DNA of 64,000 nt. Source: Rhizorhabdus dicambivorans (GTDB lineage Bacteria > Pseudomonadota > Alphaproteobacteria > Sphingomonadales > Sphingomonadaceae). The stretch covers positions 1 to 64,000 of the forward strand of contig NZ_CP023451.1 of assembly GCF_002355275.1 (NCBI RefSeq), written 5' to 3'. The translations under genes and the position numbers were made by a program. Shown one piece after another: positions 44,805 to 53,966 of this stretch (the stretch's first letter is position 1; each line of letters starts with the position of its first letter). The notes beneath the pieces are model-generated. The model was not told the DNA's origin and did no database searches. It was given only the letters and a program-made list of their open reading frames with translations.

Positions 44805-47800
44805 ATGATCGCCCGTATCGTAACCTGGGCGGTCGAGAAGCGCTGGCTAGTCCTGCTCCTCACCGTCATCGTCGCCGCCATCGGCGCCTTTTCCCTCTAC
44901 CGGCTACCGATCGACGCGGTGCCGGACATCACCAACAATCAGGTCCAGATCAACGTCCGCGCGCCTGCCCTCTCGCCCGAGCTGGTCGAGAAGCAGGTGT
45001 CGTTTCCAATCGAAACCGCGCTCGCCGGCACCCCCGGCCTGGAATATACGCGCTCGTTGAGCCGCAACGGCTTCGCGCAGATCACGGCGGTCTTTTCGGA
45101 CGCGACGGACATCTATTTCGCCCGCCAGCAGGTGGGCGAGCGTCTGCGGGGCGTGCAAGAGAATCTGCCCGACGGCGTGAACCCTGAAATGGGTCCGATC
45201 GCGACAGGCCTGGGCGAGGTGTACATGTACACCGTTCGTCTCGATCATCGCGAGGACGACAAGCACAAGCCCGGTGAACCGGGCCAACAGCCCGATGGCA
45301 GCTACATCACGCCAGAGGGCGAGCGACTGACGACCGAAGAGGACAAGGCGACCTACCTGCGCACCGCGCAGGACTGGATCGTGACGCCGCTTCTGAAGAC
45401 CACACCGGGCCTCGCCGGTGTCGACTCGATTGGCGGTTACGCCAAGCAGTTCCTCGTCGTGCCCGACGTGCAGAAGCTGGCCTCGCTCGGCATCACGCTG
45501 ACGGACCTGGGAAATGCGCTGGAGCGCAATAACACCAGCGTCGGCGGTGGCTTCGTCAATCGCAATGGCGAAGGTCTGGCTGTTCGCTCGGATGCGCTCG
45601 TTCGCAATGCCAGCGAGTTGGCCAGGACCGTGATCGCGACACGTAACGGCGTGCCGATCACGGTCGAACAAGTTGCGACTGTGAAGACGGGTCAGGCGAT
45701 CCGCATGGGTTCGGCATCGGAGAACGGTACCGAAGTCGTCGTCGGCACGGCGATCATGCGGATCGGCGAGAACAGCCGCATCGTGTCGACCGCGGTCGCT
45801 GAGAAACTGAAGACGATCAACGCTTCGCTGCCTCCTGACGTCGTAATTCAGCCGGTGCTGAACCGCACCGAGCTGGTCAATTCGACGATCAAGACGGTCG
45901 CGAAAAACCTGTCCGAAGGCGCGGTGCTGGTCATCGTCGTGCTCTTCCTGCTGCTCGGCAACTTCCGTGCGGCCCTGATCGCGGCGTTGGTCATCCCGAT
46001 CACCATGATGCTGACAGGCTTTGGTATGCTGCGCGCTGGGGTCTCGGCCAATCTGATGAGCCTTGGGGCTTTGGACTTCGGTCTGATCGTCGACGGCGCC
46101 GTCATCATTGTCGAAAACGCGCTGCGCCGGCTTGCCGAGCAACAGCATCATGAAGGCCGATTGCTCAGCGTCAAGGAACGGCTCGCGACCGTGGCAGCCG
46201 CTGCGCGTGAGATGATCCGTCCCTCTGTGTACGGGCAGGCAATCATCATCCTCGTCTACGTACCGCTGCTCACGCTGACCGGCGTGGAGGGTAAAACGTT
46301 CGGACCGATGGCGCTGACCGTCATCATCGCGCTCGCCTTCGCCTTCATCCTCTCTCTCACCTTCGTGCCGGCGATGATTGCGATCTGGCTGTCGAAGAAG
46401 GTCGAGGAGAAGGACGGCCGCATCATCACGTGGCTGAAGAAGCGCTACGAACCCGGTCTCGACCGGGCCATGAAGCGCCCGACGCTGACGATCGGTGCGG
46501 GTGTGGGAAGCCTTGTGGTGGCGGCGCTTGCTTTCACTACGCTCGGCTCGGTGTTCCTGCCGCAGCTCGACGAAGGCGATTTGCTGATCCAGTCGCTCCG
46601 CATTCCGGCAACGTCGGTCCAGCAGAGCCAGGCGATGCAGGTGCCGATCGAGCGGATGATGTCGAAGCAGCCGGAGGTGCAATTCGTCTATTCCAAGACG
46701 GGCACCGCCGAGCTGGCGGCCGACCCGATGCCGCCGAACGCGACCGACATGTTCGTCATCCTGAAGCCGCGCAAGGATTGGCCGGATCCTGAGCTTCCCA
46801 AGGAGGAGCTGGTCAGCCGGATCGAGGGTAATCTCGCGAAGATTCCGGGAAATGCCTACGAGATCACCCAGCCCATCCAGATGCGCTTCAACGAGCTGAT
46901 CGCCGGCGTGCGCGGCGACATCGCGGTGAAGGTGTTCGGGGACGACTTCAACCAGATGAACCGGACGGCCGAGCAAATCGCGGCGGTGCTGCGCAGAACG
47001 CAAGGCGCAGCGGACGTGAAGGTGGAGCAGACGACCGGTCTTCCCATGCTCGACATTCGCGTCAACCGCGACGCGATGGCGCGGTTGGGCGTTACGGCTC
47101 AGGATGTGCAGGACACCGTGACTGCGACGATCGGCGGGCGAACATCGGGCCAGATCTTCGAGGGCGACCGTCGCTTCCCCGTGGTGATCCGCCTGTCGGA
47201 GGCGCAGCGTGCCGACATCGGCCTGCTCCAACAGGTGCAGGTGCCGGTGGCAGGCGGCGGCTATGTACCGCTGTCCAGCGTCGCCGAGATCAAGGTGGTC
47301 GATGGTCCGAACCAGATCAGCCGCGAGAACGGCAAGCGGCGCGTGGTGGTGCAAGCCAACGTGCGTGGCCGCGACGTCGGATCCGTCGTGGCGGATGCGC
47401 AGGCGGCGATCGGCAGCCAACTCCGGCTGCCTGCCGGCACCTATCTCGAATGGGGCGGCCAGTTCGAGAACCTCCAATCGGCAAGCGAACGGCTGAAGCT
47501 GGTCATTCCGGCTTGCTTCATCTTGATCCTGCTGCTCCTCTACGGGGCGTTGGGATCGGTCCGCGACGCCGCGATCGTGTTCACCGGCGTGCCTTTCGCG
47601 CTGGTGGGCGGCGTCCTGTTGCTGTTCCTGCGGGGCATGGACTTCTCGATCTCGGCGGCAGTGGGCTTCATCGCCCTCTCGGGCATCGCGGTCCTCAACG
47701 GCCTCGTCATGGTCAGCTCGATCCAAGATCTGATCCGATCAGGGATGAGCCGCGAGGAAGCCGCGCATGTTGGCGCGATGCAGCGTCTGCGACCCGTCAT

Positions 47801-48050
47801 CATGACCGCGCTAGTCGCCAGCCTCGGCTTCGTGCCGATGGCGCTGGGCGAAGGCGCCGGCGCAGAGGTTCAAAAGCCTTTGGCGACGGTCGTCATCGGC
47901 GGTCTGATCTCGGCGACGCTTCTTACGCTGTTCGTGCTGCCGACACTCTATGCCCGGTTCGGGCAGAAAGTGATCGAGAAACCCGAGCACTACAATGAGG
48001 AGCATGAAGGGGACGACCACGGTCAGACCTTCGTGAACAACTTGGCCTGA
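44805..48050 (+). CDS. czcA: CzcA-type heavy-metal RND efflux pump
   Basis: A 1,081-residue inner-membrane RND transporter of the heavy-metal efflux type. The N-terminal helix is in RWLVLLLTVIVAAIGAFSLY. The proton-relay motif in helix 4 is LGALDFGLIVDGAVIIVENA (near residues 420-439), whose D-F-G-x-x-V-D-G pattern is that of CzcA-type divalent-cation pumps rather than the monovalent CusA type. Twelve helices and two large periplasmic loops are present; FVNNLA ends the protein. It probably expels Zn, Cd or Co. The length is at the upper end of the family and the frame is intact. A strong hairpin follows directly. Confidence 0.93.
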   Translation: MIARIVTWAVEKRWLVLLLTVIVAAIGAFSLYRLPIDAVPDITNNQVQINVRAPALSPELVEKQVSFPIETALAGTPGLEYTRSLSRNGFAQITAVFSDATDIYFARQQVGERLRGVQENLPDGVNPEMGPIATGLGEVYMYTVRLDHREDDKHKPGEPGQQPDGSYITPEGERLTTEEDKATYLRTAQDWIVTPLLKTTPGLAGVDSIGGYAKQFLVVPDVQKLASLGITLTDLGNALERNNTSVGGGFVNRNGEGLAVRSDALVRNASELARTVIATRNGVPITVEQVATVKTGQAIRMGSASENGTEVVVGTAIMRIGENSRIVSTAVAEKLKTINASLPPDVVIQPVLNRTELVNSTIKTVAKNLSEGAVLVIVVLFLLLGNFRAALIAALVIPITMMLTGFGMLRAGVSANLMSLGALDFGLIVDGAVIIVENALRRLAEQQHHEGRLLSVKERLATVAAAAREMIRPSVYGQAIIILVYVPLLTLTGVEGKTFGPMALTVIIALAFAFILSLTFVPAMIAIWLSKKVEEKDGRIITWLKKRYEPGLDRAMKRPTLTIGAGVGSLVVAALAFTTLGSVFLPQLDEGDLLIQSLRIPATSVQQSQAMQVPIERMMSKQPEVQFVYSKTGTAELAADPMPPNATDMFVILKPRKDWPDPELPKEELVSRIEGNLAKIPGNAYEITQPIQMRFNELIAGVRGDIAVKVFGDDFNQMNRTAEQIAAVLRRTQGAADVKVEQTTGLPMLDIRVNRDAMARLGVTAQDVQDTVTATIGGRTSGQIFEGDRRFPVVIRLSEAQRADIGLLQQVQVPVAGGGYVPLSSVAEIKVVDGPNQISRENGKRRVVVQANVRGRDVGSVVADAQAAIGSQLRLPAGTYLEWGGQFENLQSASERLKLVIPACFILILLLLYGALGSVRDAAIVFTGVPFALVGGVLLLFLRGMDFSISAAVGFIALSGIAVLNGLVMVSSIQDLIRSGMSREEAAHVGAMQRLRPVIMTALVASLGFVPMALGEGAGAEVQKPLATVVIGGLISATLLTLFVLPTLYARFGQKVIEKPEHYNEEHEGDDHGQTFVNNLA

Positions 48051-48052
48051 TG

Positions 48053-48087
48053 GATGGGCGGGGCGATCCGCGATCGCCCCGCCCATC
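48053..48087. terminator. Strong hairpin after czcA
   Basis: A perfect 16-bp stem, GATGGGCGGGGCGATC with its complement, closes a 3-base loop (CGC), beginning 2 bases after the czcA stop. No T-run follows, and the next gene starts 17 bases later on the same strand, so it may partly terminate or protect the upstream mRNA. Confidence 0.65.
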
Positions 48088-48103
48088 TCTGGGAGATGGG
48101 GAT

Positions 48104-48592
48104 ATGCCTCGCACCATAACCAGCTCGATGCTTCACGGCGGGCCACTGCGCATCTGGTCGGCACTCACCGATCCGGATCATCGCCGGGCGTGGAGTCCGC
48201 TCGTATTTCTCGATGATCCGTCCCGGCTCGGCGACACAGAATGCACCTTTGCGATCCAGGGCATCACCCGGCCAATTCGGACGCCAGCACGGATTGATCG
48301 ATTCGATAAACCGCACGCCTTCGCTTGGTCCTGCGGCATCCCCTATCTGTTCACGCTCGAAGAGCGGTACGAGCTGGCGGGGGACGATGGCGGCACCAGG
48401 CTAACGCATAGCTGCACGCTGCGCGGGGCGCTCTCCCTGCCGTTCGCGGCGATGATGTTGCGCCGCCTGCGATCCCTGATGGTCGAATCTGACGATCGCC
48501 TCGCAACCTATCTCCGCTGGCGGGTAGGTCAGCCTGCCCGGGCTATCAATCGTCAGCGCGTCCCCTTCCGCTACAGGAGGAAGGCGCGATGA
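48104..48592 (+). CDS. SRPBCC-family protein
   Basis: A 162-residue soluble protein with the START/Bet v1-like SRPBCC fold, recognisable from IWSALTDPDHRRAWSP at the N-terminus, the central RIDRFDKPHAFAWSCG, and LTHSCTLRGALSLPFAAMML. Such proteins bind hydrophobic ligands; this one has no catalytic signature. ATG 48104 has GGGAGATGGGG upstream and starts the homology. The stop overlaps the ATG of the next lipoprotein gene, so it belongs to the metal operon downstream of the hairpin. Its role there is unknown. Confidence 0.75.
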   Translation: MPRTITSSMLHGGPLRIWSALTDPDHRRAWSPLVFLDDPSRLGDTECTFAIQGITRPIRTPARIDRFDKPHAFAWSCGIPYLFTLEERYELAGDDGGTRLTHSCTLRGALSLPFAAMMLRRLRSLMVESDDRLATYLRWRVGQPARAINRQRVPFRYRRKAR

Positions 48593-48966
48593 TGATGCAC
48601 TGTAAGCGGGTGCTGCCCGCCGTCATCCTCGTTGTCGGGCTCGCGGCGTGCTCGGAAAGAAAGCCGCCAGCCCCGCCAACGGAGCAGCAGATCCATTCGT
48701 CCGACAGCGCCGTGACGACCGGGGAAATGGGGCGGCATAGATATCGCTGTTCCGACGGGGAACCGCTGTTCGTCGATTACAAGGACAACGGCCTGCAGAT
48801 CGATTTGCGGCGCTCCAACGGGGGACCGCCGATGATGCTGACCGCGCCAGCGCAGGGCCTGCAATATGTCGGCGAAACAGCCACCGCGACCTTCAAGGGG
48901 TCGCAGCTCACCATCGTGGAAGGCGATGGCCGTACCCGGATCTGCGAGCAGGAAGGCACGCGATGA
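48589..48966 (+). CDS. MliC-like lipoprotein 1
   Basis: A 125-residue lipoprotein. The lipobox VVGLAAC places the acylated Cys near residue 21. The C-terminal domain resembles the MliC (lysozyme-inhibitor) beta-barrel, with YRCSDGEPLFVDY at its start and the final disulfide-type Cys in RTRICEQEG. ATG 48589 overlaps the stop of the SRPBCC gene and has AGGAGGAAG upstream. A related lipoprotein follows with overlap. The inhibitor function is not implied by context, and a role as metal-binding or envelope-stress protein is possible. Confidence 0.65.
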   Translation: MMMHCKRVLPAVILVVGLAACSERKPPAPPTEQQIHSSDSAVTTGEMGRHRYRCSDGEPLFVDYKDNGLQIDLRRSNGGPPMMLTAPAQGLQYVGETATATFKGSQLTIVEGDGRTRICEQEGTR

Positions 48967-49427
48967 ACTGCCCTGCCTTCGAACGCCACAGGGCGCTTCG
49001 TCGGAAGAGACCGATGTCTGACACGTCGATTTCAAATGTGACAACCTTGTGCGGCCTGAATCGGGCCGGTCTGGCGATCGCGCGCCTCGGCGTCGTTCTC
49101 GTCTCCGGGGCGGTTATAGGGGCGTGTAATCCAGCGCCGACCCAGCCTACCGAGCCGGCGCATGAAAAGCATCTGACGTCGAAACTAATCGCGCAGCGCA
49201 TCATGTACTGCGACGACGGCACACGCGCCGATGTCGACTTCATCGATGAAGGCTTGAAAATGGCCGTCACCTGGCTGCCGAAGGGCAGGACCGAGATCCT
49301 GCGCGCGCAGCGAACCGGTGACGAGTTTCGCGGCGACCATTCGCGGGCTGTCGTGGCGGGCGGATCGATCGCGTTCACGCGACGCGGGAAGATCCGCGTC
49401 TGCCACCGAACCCCGGAGGAGTCCTAG
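48963..49427 (+). CDS. MliC-like lipoprotein 2
   Basis: A 154-residue lipoprotein related in design to the gene before it. The signal segment LGVVLVSGAVIGAC carries the probable acylated Cys near residue 55. The domain IMYCDDGTRADVDFIDEG with final RGKIRVCHR matches the same MliC-like pattern. The N-terminal extension before the signal segment is unusually long; a start at ATG 49014 (MSDTSISNV) may be the true one. The first ATG overlaps the previous stop (ATGA). Together the pair suggests duplication and divergence of a small envelope protein in the metal operon. Confidence 0.6.
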   Translation: MNCPAFERHRALRRKRPMSDTSISNVTTLCGLNRAGLAIARLGVVLVSGAVIGACNPAPTQPTEPAHEKHLTSKLIAQRIMYCDDGTRADVDFIDEGLKMAVTWLPKGRTEILRAQRTGDEFRGDHSRAVVAGGSIAFTRRGKIRVCHRTPEES

Positions 49428-49430
49428 GAA

Positions 49431-50117
49431 ATGCAGGCACTGCTCTATACGCTTGCGCCTGTGCTGGCGGTCGTGCTCGGCGCGATTGTCGCGAGCCGCA
49501 CCAAGTTGAAACCTGGCCTCGTGGCGGGCCTACAGCATCTCGCTGCCGGCGTCGTGTTCGCGGCGGCAGCGACCGAAATCCTGCCGCAGGTCAAGCATGA
49601 GGCATCGCCCAGCGCGACGTTGATCGGCGGGGCGGCGGGCGTCGCGACCATGCTGGGGCTCAAGGCTCTTGAGGCCCGCTTCAAGGGGCCGATGGCGCTA
49701 CTCGCCGCGATCGGCATCGACATTCTGGTGGACGGCCTGGTGCTCGGCCTCGCTTTCGTGGCGGGCGAGAAGGCAGGTCTCCTGCTGACGATCGCGCTCA
49801 CTCTGGAAGTGTTATTTCTGGGACTGACGCTGACCGACGAGCTGGCGGAAACCTATCGCTCGCGCTTGCGCATCATCGTGATCGTCTCGGCATTGGCCCT
49901 GCTGCTGCCGATCGGCGCGCTCGCTGCCGTGCCGGTCGCCGCGCTGTCGCCGGTGATGATCGCCGGCTTCCTCAGCTTCGGGCTGATGGCGCTGCTCTAC
50001 CTCGTCACGGAGGAGTTGCTGGTCGAGGCGCACGAGAAACCCGACACCCCGCTCATCAGCTCGATGTTTTTCGTCGGCTTCCTGGCCCTGCTGACACTTG
50101 AGGAGATGATGGGATGA
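49431..50117 (+). CDS. ZIP-family metal transporter
   Basis: A 228-residue membrane protein of the ZIP (ZupT-like) family with about eight helices. The transport motifs are GIDILVDGLVLGLAFVAGEK (helix 4, near residues 97-116) and a conserved acidic pair in LYLVTEELLVEAHEKPDTP. ZIP proteins move Zn, Fe or other divalent cations toward the cytoplasm, so its place in an export operon is odd and may reflect balance or reversed use. ATG 49431 follows GGAGGAGTCC. The stop overlaps the ATG of the next CDF gene by 4 bases. Confidence 0.8.
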   Translation: MQALLYTLAPVLAVVLGAIVASRTKLKPGLVAGLQHLAAGVVFAAAATEILPQVKHEASPSATLIGGAAGVATMLGLKALEARFKGPMALLAAIGIDILVDGLVLGLAFVAGEKAGLLLTIALTLEVLFLGLTLTDELAETYRSRLRIIVIVSALALLLPIGALAAVPVAALSPVMIAGFLSFGLMALLYLVTEELLVEAHEKPDTPLISSMFFVGFLALLTLEEMMG

Positions 50118-50722
50118 TCCCGGGCAACGACAACAATGGCGGGCAGGAGCGCCGCACACTGTGGATCGTCCTGCTGCTGAACGCGGCGATCGCTGCGGGC
50201 TTCTTCGTTTCCGGCTTCTTCGCGGACTCGAGCGCGCTGATCGCCAACGGCGTCGACAACCTGTCCGATACGGCTGTGTATGCGCTGAGCCTTGTGGCGC
50301 TCACCCGGGGCCAGACATGGAAGACACGCGCCGCGGTCGCTTCGGGCGTCATGCTGCTGATCTTCGCGGGCGGCATCTTGATCGATGTCGGACGGCGCTA
50401 CGTGCAGGGCAGCGAGCCCATCGGACCTACCATGATGGTCATGTCCGCGATCGCCGGCGTCGTGAATTACCTCTGCCTGCGGCTGCTCCAGCGCCTCAAG
50501 GATCCGGACGTCAATCTCCGGGCCGCAACCACCTTCAGCTTCAACGACTTCATTTCCAACGGCGGCATCCTGATCGCCGGCGTGCTGGTGCTGTGGTTGG
50601 GTACCAATTGGCCGGACCTGCTGGTCGGCTTCGCCACCGCCATCATCGCCATCAAGGGCGGTGTCGAAATCCTGCGCGACGCGCGCGCCGAAACCAAGAA
50701 AAGCGAAAGGAGGTCGTCATGA
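50114..50722 (+). CDS. Second CDF-type cation transporter
   Basis: A 202-residue transporter with the CDF transmembrane domain and no long C-terminal domain, like the first gene of the operon. Metal-site patterns are IANGVDNLSDTAVYALSLVA (N-x-x-D-N-x-x-D) and TTFSFNDFISNGGILIAGVL. Six helices are visible. It is translationally coupled on both sides (ATGA overlaps) with the ZIP and P-type ATPase genes. It may act with the P-type ATPase or as an independent exporter. Confidence 0.82.
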   Translation: MIPGNDNNGGQERRTLWIVLLLNAAIAAGFFVSGFFADSSALIANGVDNLSDTAVYALSLVALTRGQTWKTRAAVASGVMLLIFAGGILIDVGRRYVQGSEPIGPTMMVMSAIAGVVNYLCLRLLQRLKDPDVNLRAATTFSFNDFISNGGILIAGVLVLWLGTNWPDLLVGFATAIIAIKGGVEILRDARAETKKSERRSS

Positions 50723-53220
50723 ACGACAAGCTCGAACTCGACATTCCAGTGTTGTTGCCGGACCTTCCTGACGCGGCCGATGCCTGCCTGGACCGTCTCG
50801 TATCAACCCTGTCAAAGCGCGAAGGTGTCGAGCGGGCGCATGTGATCTGTCTCGACGGCAACACGCCAGCGGCGCTGTGCATCCATTTCGATGCCGCCAA
50901 GCTGCCGCTGCCACGGTTGCGCGAAATGGTGCGCGCCGCAGGTGCCGAAATCACCGAGCGCTACGGCCATGCGATCTGGCAGGTGACGGGGATCAACCAC
51001 GAACGTCGGGCGCGCACGGTCAGCGATGCGCTGTGCGCCTTGCCCGGCGTGGTCCAGGCAAGCGCCAGCACCAGCGGGTCTGTCCGGGTCGAATATGATC
51101 GCCGCGAAACCACCGAAGAGGAGGTGCGCGCTGCGCTTCGCAAGCTGAAGGTGAGGGTGGGCAAGCGGGTCGCTGCCGATGAACATGCCGGCCACGACCA
51201 CGGCCCCGGGGGCCACGGCGCGGGCGAAGAGAAGCACGGCCCCGGCGATGGCCACGACCATAGCCACGCCGAATTTCTCGGCCCCAATACCGAGCTGATC
51301 TTCGCGCTCGCCTGTGGCGCGCTGCTGGGGATCGGCTACGCGATCGAGAGGCTGGTCGCTGGCGCGCCCGAATGGCTGCCGACCGCCTGCTATATCGCAG
51401 CCTATTTCTTCGGCGGATTCTTCACGCTGCGCGAGGCGATCGACAACCTCCGGATGAAGAAGTTCGAGATCGACACGCTGATGTTGGTCGCTGCGGCCGG
51501 CGCCGCTGCGCTGGGCGCATGGGCCGAAGGTGCGCTGCTGCTGTTCCTGTTCAGCCTCGGCCATGCGCTTGAGCATTATGCAATGGGCCGCGCCAAGAAG
51601 GCGATCGAGGCGCTGGCGAAGCTCGCGCCCGAAACCGCGACCGTGCGACGCGGCGGGCAGACCAGCGAAATCCCGGTCGAGCAGATGGTCGTCGGGGACA
51701 TTGCCATCGTCCGCCCGAACGAGCGCCTGCCTGCCGACGGCTTCGTCATCAAGGGCACCAGCGCGATCAACCAGGCCCCGGTCACGGGTGAAAGCATCCC
51801 GGTCGACAAGGTGCCGGTCGCAGATGCCGCAGCGGCACGCGCCAAGCCCGATGCAGTCGACGCGGAAAGCCGGGTTTTTGCTGGTACGATCAACGGCGGC
51901 GGCGCGATCGAGATCGAGGTGACACGCCGTTCCAATGAAAGCGCGCTTGCCAAGGTCGTGAAGATGGTGAGCGAAGCGGAGACGCAGAAGTCGCCGACGC
52001 AGCGCTTCACCGACCGGTTCGAACGGATCTTCGTGCCCGCCGTCCTGGTCCTGTCAGTGCTCCTGCTGTTCGCATGGGTGGTCGTCGACGAGCCGTTCCG
52101 CGACAGCTTCTATCGCGCGATGGCGGTGCTGGTGGCGGCAAGCCCGTGCGCGCTCGCGATCGCAACGCCGAGCGCGGTCCTGTCGGGCGTTGCCCGTGCA
52201 GCGCGGGGCGGCGTGCTCGTGAAGGGCGGTGCACCGCTCGAAAACCTCGGGTCGCTCAAAGCGATCGCTTTCGACAAGACGGGCACGCTGACCGAAGGTC
52301 GTCCGCGCATCACTGATGTCGTGCCCGTCGATGGCGCCGATGAAGGCGAGTTGCTGGCGCTGGCTGTCGCCGTCGAAGCGTTGAGCGACCATCCCCTGGC
52401 CCAAGCGATCGTCAAGGACGGCCGCGAACGTCTGAACGATCGTGCCGTGCCGACTGCCGGCGACCTCAAGAGCCTGACCGGTCGGGGCGTCACCGCGAGC
52501 GTGGATGGCGAGACGGTGTGGATCGGCAAGGCCGAGATGTTCGGAAGTGAGGGCATTCCGGCGCTGGGGCAGGGCGCGCAGGACGCAATCGCGAAGCTGC
52601 GCGAGAACGGCCGCACGACAATGGTGGTCCGCAAGGGGGACCGCGACCTGGGCGCGATCGGCCTGATGGACACGCCTCGCGAAGCTGCCAAGACCGCGTT
52701 GCGTCGGCTGCACGAGATGGGCGTGTCGCGGATGATAATGATCTCCGGCGATCACCAGAAAGTCGCCGAAGCGATCGCCGACGAAGTCGGGATCGACGAA
52801 GCGTGGGGCGACCTCATGCCCGAAGACAAGGTTGCCGCGATCAAGAAGCTCGCCGGCGAAGACAAGGTCGCGATGGTGGGCGACGGCGTGAACGATGCGC
52901 CGGCGATGGCAAGCGCCACGGTCGGCATCGCGATGGGCGCGGCGGGGTCGGACGTTGCGCTGGAGACAGCCGACGTGGCGCTGATGGCCGACGATCTGGC
53001 GCACCTGCCATTCGCAGTCGGTCTTAGCCGCCATACCCGTGGAATCATCCGGCAGAACGTCTTCGTCAGCCTGGGTGTCGTCGCCTTCCTGGTGCCTGCT
53101 ACCATCCTCGGCCTCGGCATTGGGCCAGCGGTGGCGGTTCATGAGGGATCGACGCTGCTCGTCGTCATCAATGCGCTCAGGCTGCTCGCCTACCGCGATC
53201 CGGCAGGGAAGGCGGCATGA
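50719..53220 (+). CDS. Heavy-metal P1B-type ATPase
   Basis: An 833-residue heavy-metal-translocating P-type ATPase. Two degenerate N-terminal HMA-like folds lack CxxC. A His-rich linker (about residues 156-184: HAGHDHGPGGHG, GHDHSHAE) follows. The ion site is SPC (475-477, ASPCALAIATP), the phosphorylated Asp is in DKTGTL (519), the actuator loop is VTGES, and HP (SDHPLA) and GDGVNDAPAM are present. SPC with a His-rich region fits Zn/Cd/Co/Pb export (P1B-2). ATG 50719 has AGGAGG upstream and overlaps the CDF stop, so a longer upstream frame is a shadow. It is coupled to the HAD gene by ATGA. Confidence 0.93.
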   Translation: MNDKLELDIPVLLPDLPDAADACLDRLVSTLSKREGVERAHVICLDGNTPAALCIHFDAAKLPLPRLREMVRAAGAEITERYGHAIWQVTGINHERRARTVSDALCALPGVVQASASTSGSVRVEYDRRETTEEEVRAALRKLKVRVGKRVAADEHAGHDHGPGGHGAGEEKHGPGDGHDHSHAEFLGPNTELIFALACGALLGIGYAIERLVAGAPEWLPTACYIAAYFFGGFFTLREAIDNLRMKKFEIDTLMLVAAAGAAALGAWAEGALLLFLFSLGHALEHYAMGRAKKAIEALAKLAPETATVRRGGQTSEIPVEQMVVGDIAIVRPNERLPADGFVIKGTSAINQAPVTGESIPVDKVPVADAAAARAKPDAVDAESRVFAGTINGGGAIEIEVTRRSNESALAKVVKMVSEAETQKSPTQRFTDRFERIFVPAVLVLSVLLLFAWVVVDEPFRDSFYRAMAVLVAASPCALAIATPSAVLSGVARAARGGVLVKGGAPLENLGSLKAIAFDKTGTLTEGRPRITDVVPVDGADEGELLALAVAVEALSDHPLAQAIVKDGRERLNDRAVPTAGDLKSLTGRGVTASVDGETVWIGKAEMFGSEGIPALGQGAQDAIAKLRENGRTTMVVRKGDRDLGAIGLMDTPREAAKTALRRLHEMGVSRMIMISGDHQKVAEAIADEVGIDEAWGDLMPEDKVAAIKKLAGEDKVAMVGDGVNDAPAMASATVGIAMGAAGSDVALETADVALMADDLAHLPFAVGLSRHTRGIIRQNVFVSLGVVAFLVPATILGLGIGPAVAVHEGSTLLVVINALRLLAYRDPAGKAA

Positions 53221-53966
53221 AGTGGCTGATCGCCTTCGACCTCGACGGCACGCTTGCCGAGAGCAAGCGGCCGTTATCGGAGGATATGGCCGCAATCCTC
53301 GCCCGATTGCTCGCCATCACGGATGTGGCGGTGATCTCGGGCGGGGACTGGCCGCAGTTCGAAAAGCAGATCGCCTCGCGCCTTCCTGCCGGCGTCGCGC
53401 TCGACCGTCTCTGGTTGATGCCGACCACAGGCACGAAACTCTATCGGTTCATCAATGGCGCTTGGCGCGCGGTCTATGCCGAACTGTTCGACGACGCGGA
53501 GAAGGCGAAGATCCGCACGGCCTTCGATCAGGCGCTGACCGATGCCGGTCTCGCCGACGAACGTATCTGGGGCGAACGGATCGAGGACCGGGGCAGCCAG
53601 ATCACCTTTTCGGGCCTGGGGCAGGCAGCGCCGCTGAAGGAAAAGGAAGCGTGGGATCCTGACCGAAAGAAGAGGACCGCGTTGCAGGCCACGTTGCGCG
53701 CGAAGCTGCCGGAGCTCTCGATCAATCTCGGTGGCACGACATCGATCGACGTGACCAGAGCAGGGATCGACAAGGGCTATGGCCTGAAGCGCCTGAGTGC
53801 CGAGAGCGGTGTCCCGCTCGACGGGATGCTGTTCATTGGGGATGCGATATTCCCCGGTGGGAATGACTATCCCGCTGCTGAAATCGGCCTCGACACAGTG
53901 AGGGTGCGCGACGTCGCGGAAACCACCGCCGTCGTGACCGCCATCATCGCGTGTCTGCACCGATAG
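53217..53966 (+). CDS. HAD-superfamily (IIB) phosphatase
   Basis: A 249-residue haloacid-dehalogenase-type phosphatase of class IIB (Cof/sucrose-phosphatase/phosphomannomutase-like). Motif I is AFDLDGTLAES (Asp8 and Asp10), motif II is VAVISGGDW, the lysine is in DKGYGLKRL near residue 183, and motif IV is LFIGDAIFPGGNDYP. The cap lies between about 85 and 170. It likely removes phosphate from a sugar phosphate; the substrate is unknown. ATG 53217 overlaps the ATPase stop, making it the last gene of the operon, an unusual partner for metal efflux. About 170 bases follow without a gene before a transposon end. Confidence 0.8.
   Translation: MKWLIAFDLDGTLAESKRPLSEDMAAILARLLAITDVAVISGGDWPQFEKQIASRLPAGVALDRLWLMPTTGTKLYRFINGAWRAVYAELFDDAEKAKIRTAFDQALTDAGLADERIWGERIEDRGSQITFSGLGQAAPLKEKEAWDPDRKKRTALQATLRAKLPELSINLGGTTSIDVTRAGIDKGYGLKRLSAESGVPLDGMLFIGDAIFPGGNDYPAAEIGLDTVRVRDVAETTAVVTAIIACLHR

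Noticed and set aside
44904..47726. 940-codon leftward open frame opposite czcA
   Set aside because: It is the antisense shadow of czcA in GC-rich DNA: low-complexity H/R/D-rich translation, no motifs, and czcA is a perfect family match.
50161..50718. 186-codon N-terminal extension of the P-type ATPase
   Set aside because: It overlaps the second CDF gene in another frame, and the ATG at 50719 has AGGAGG.
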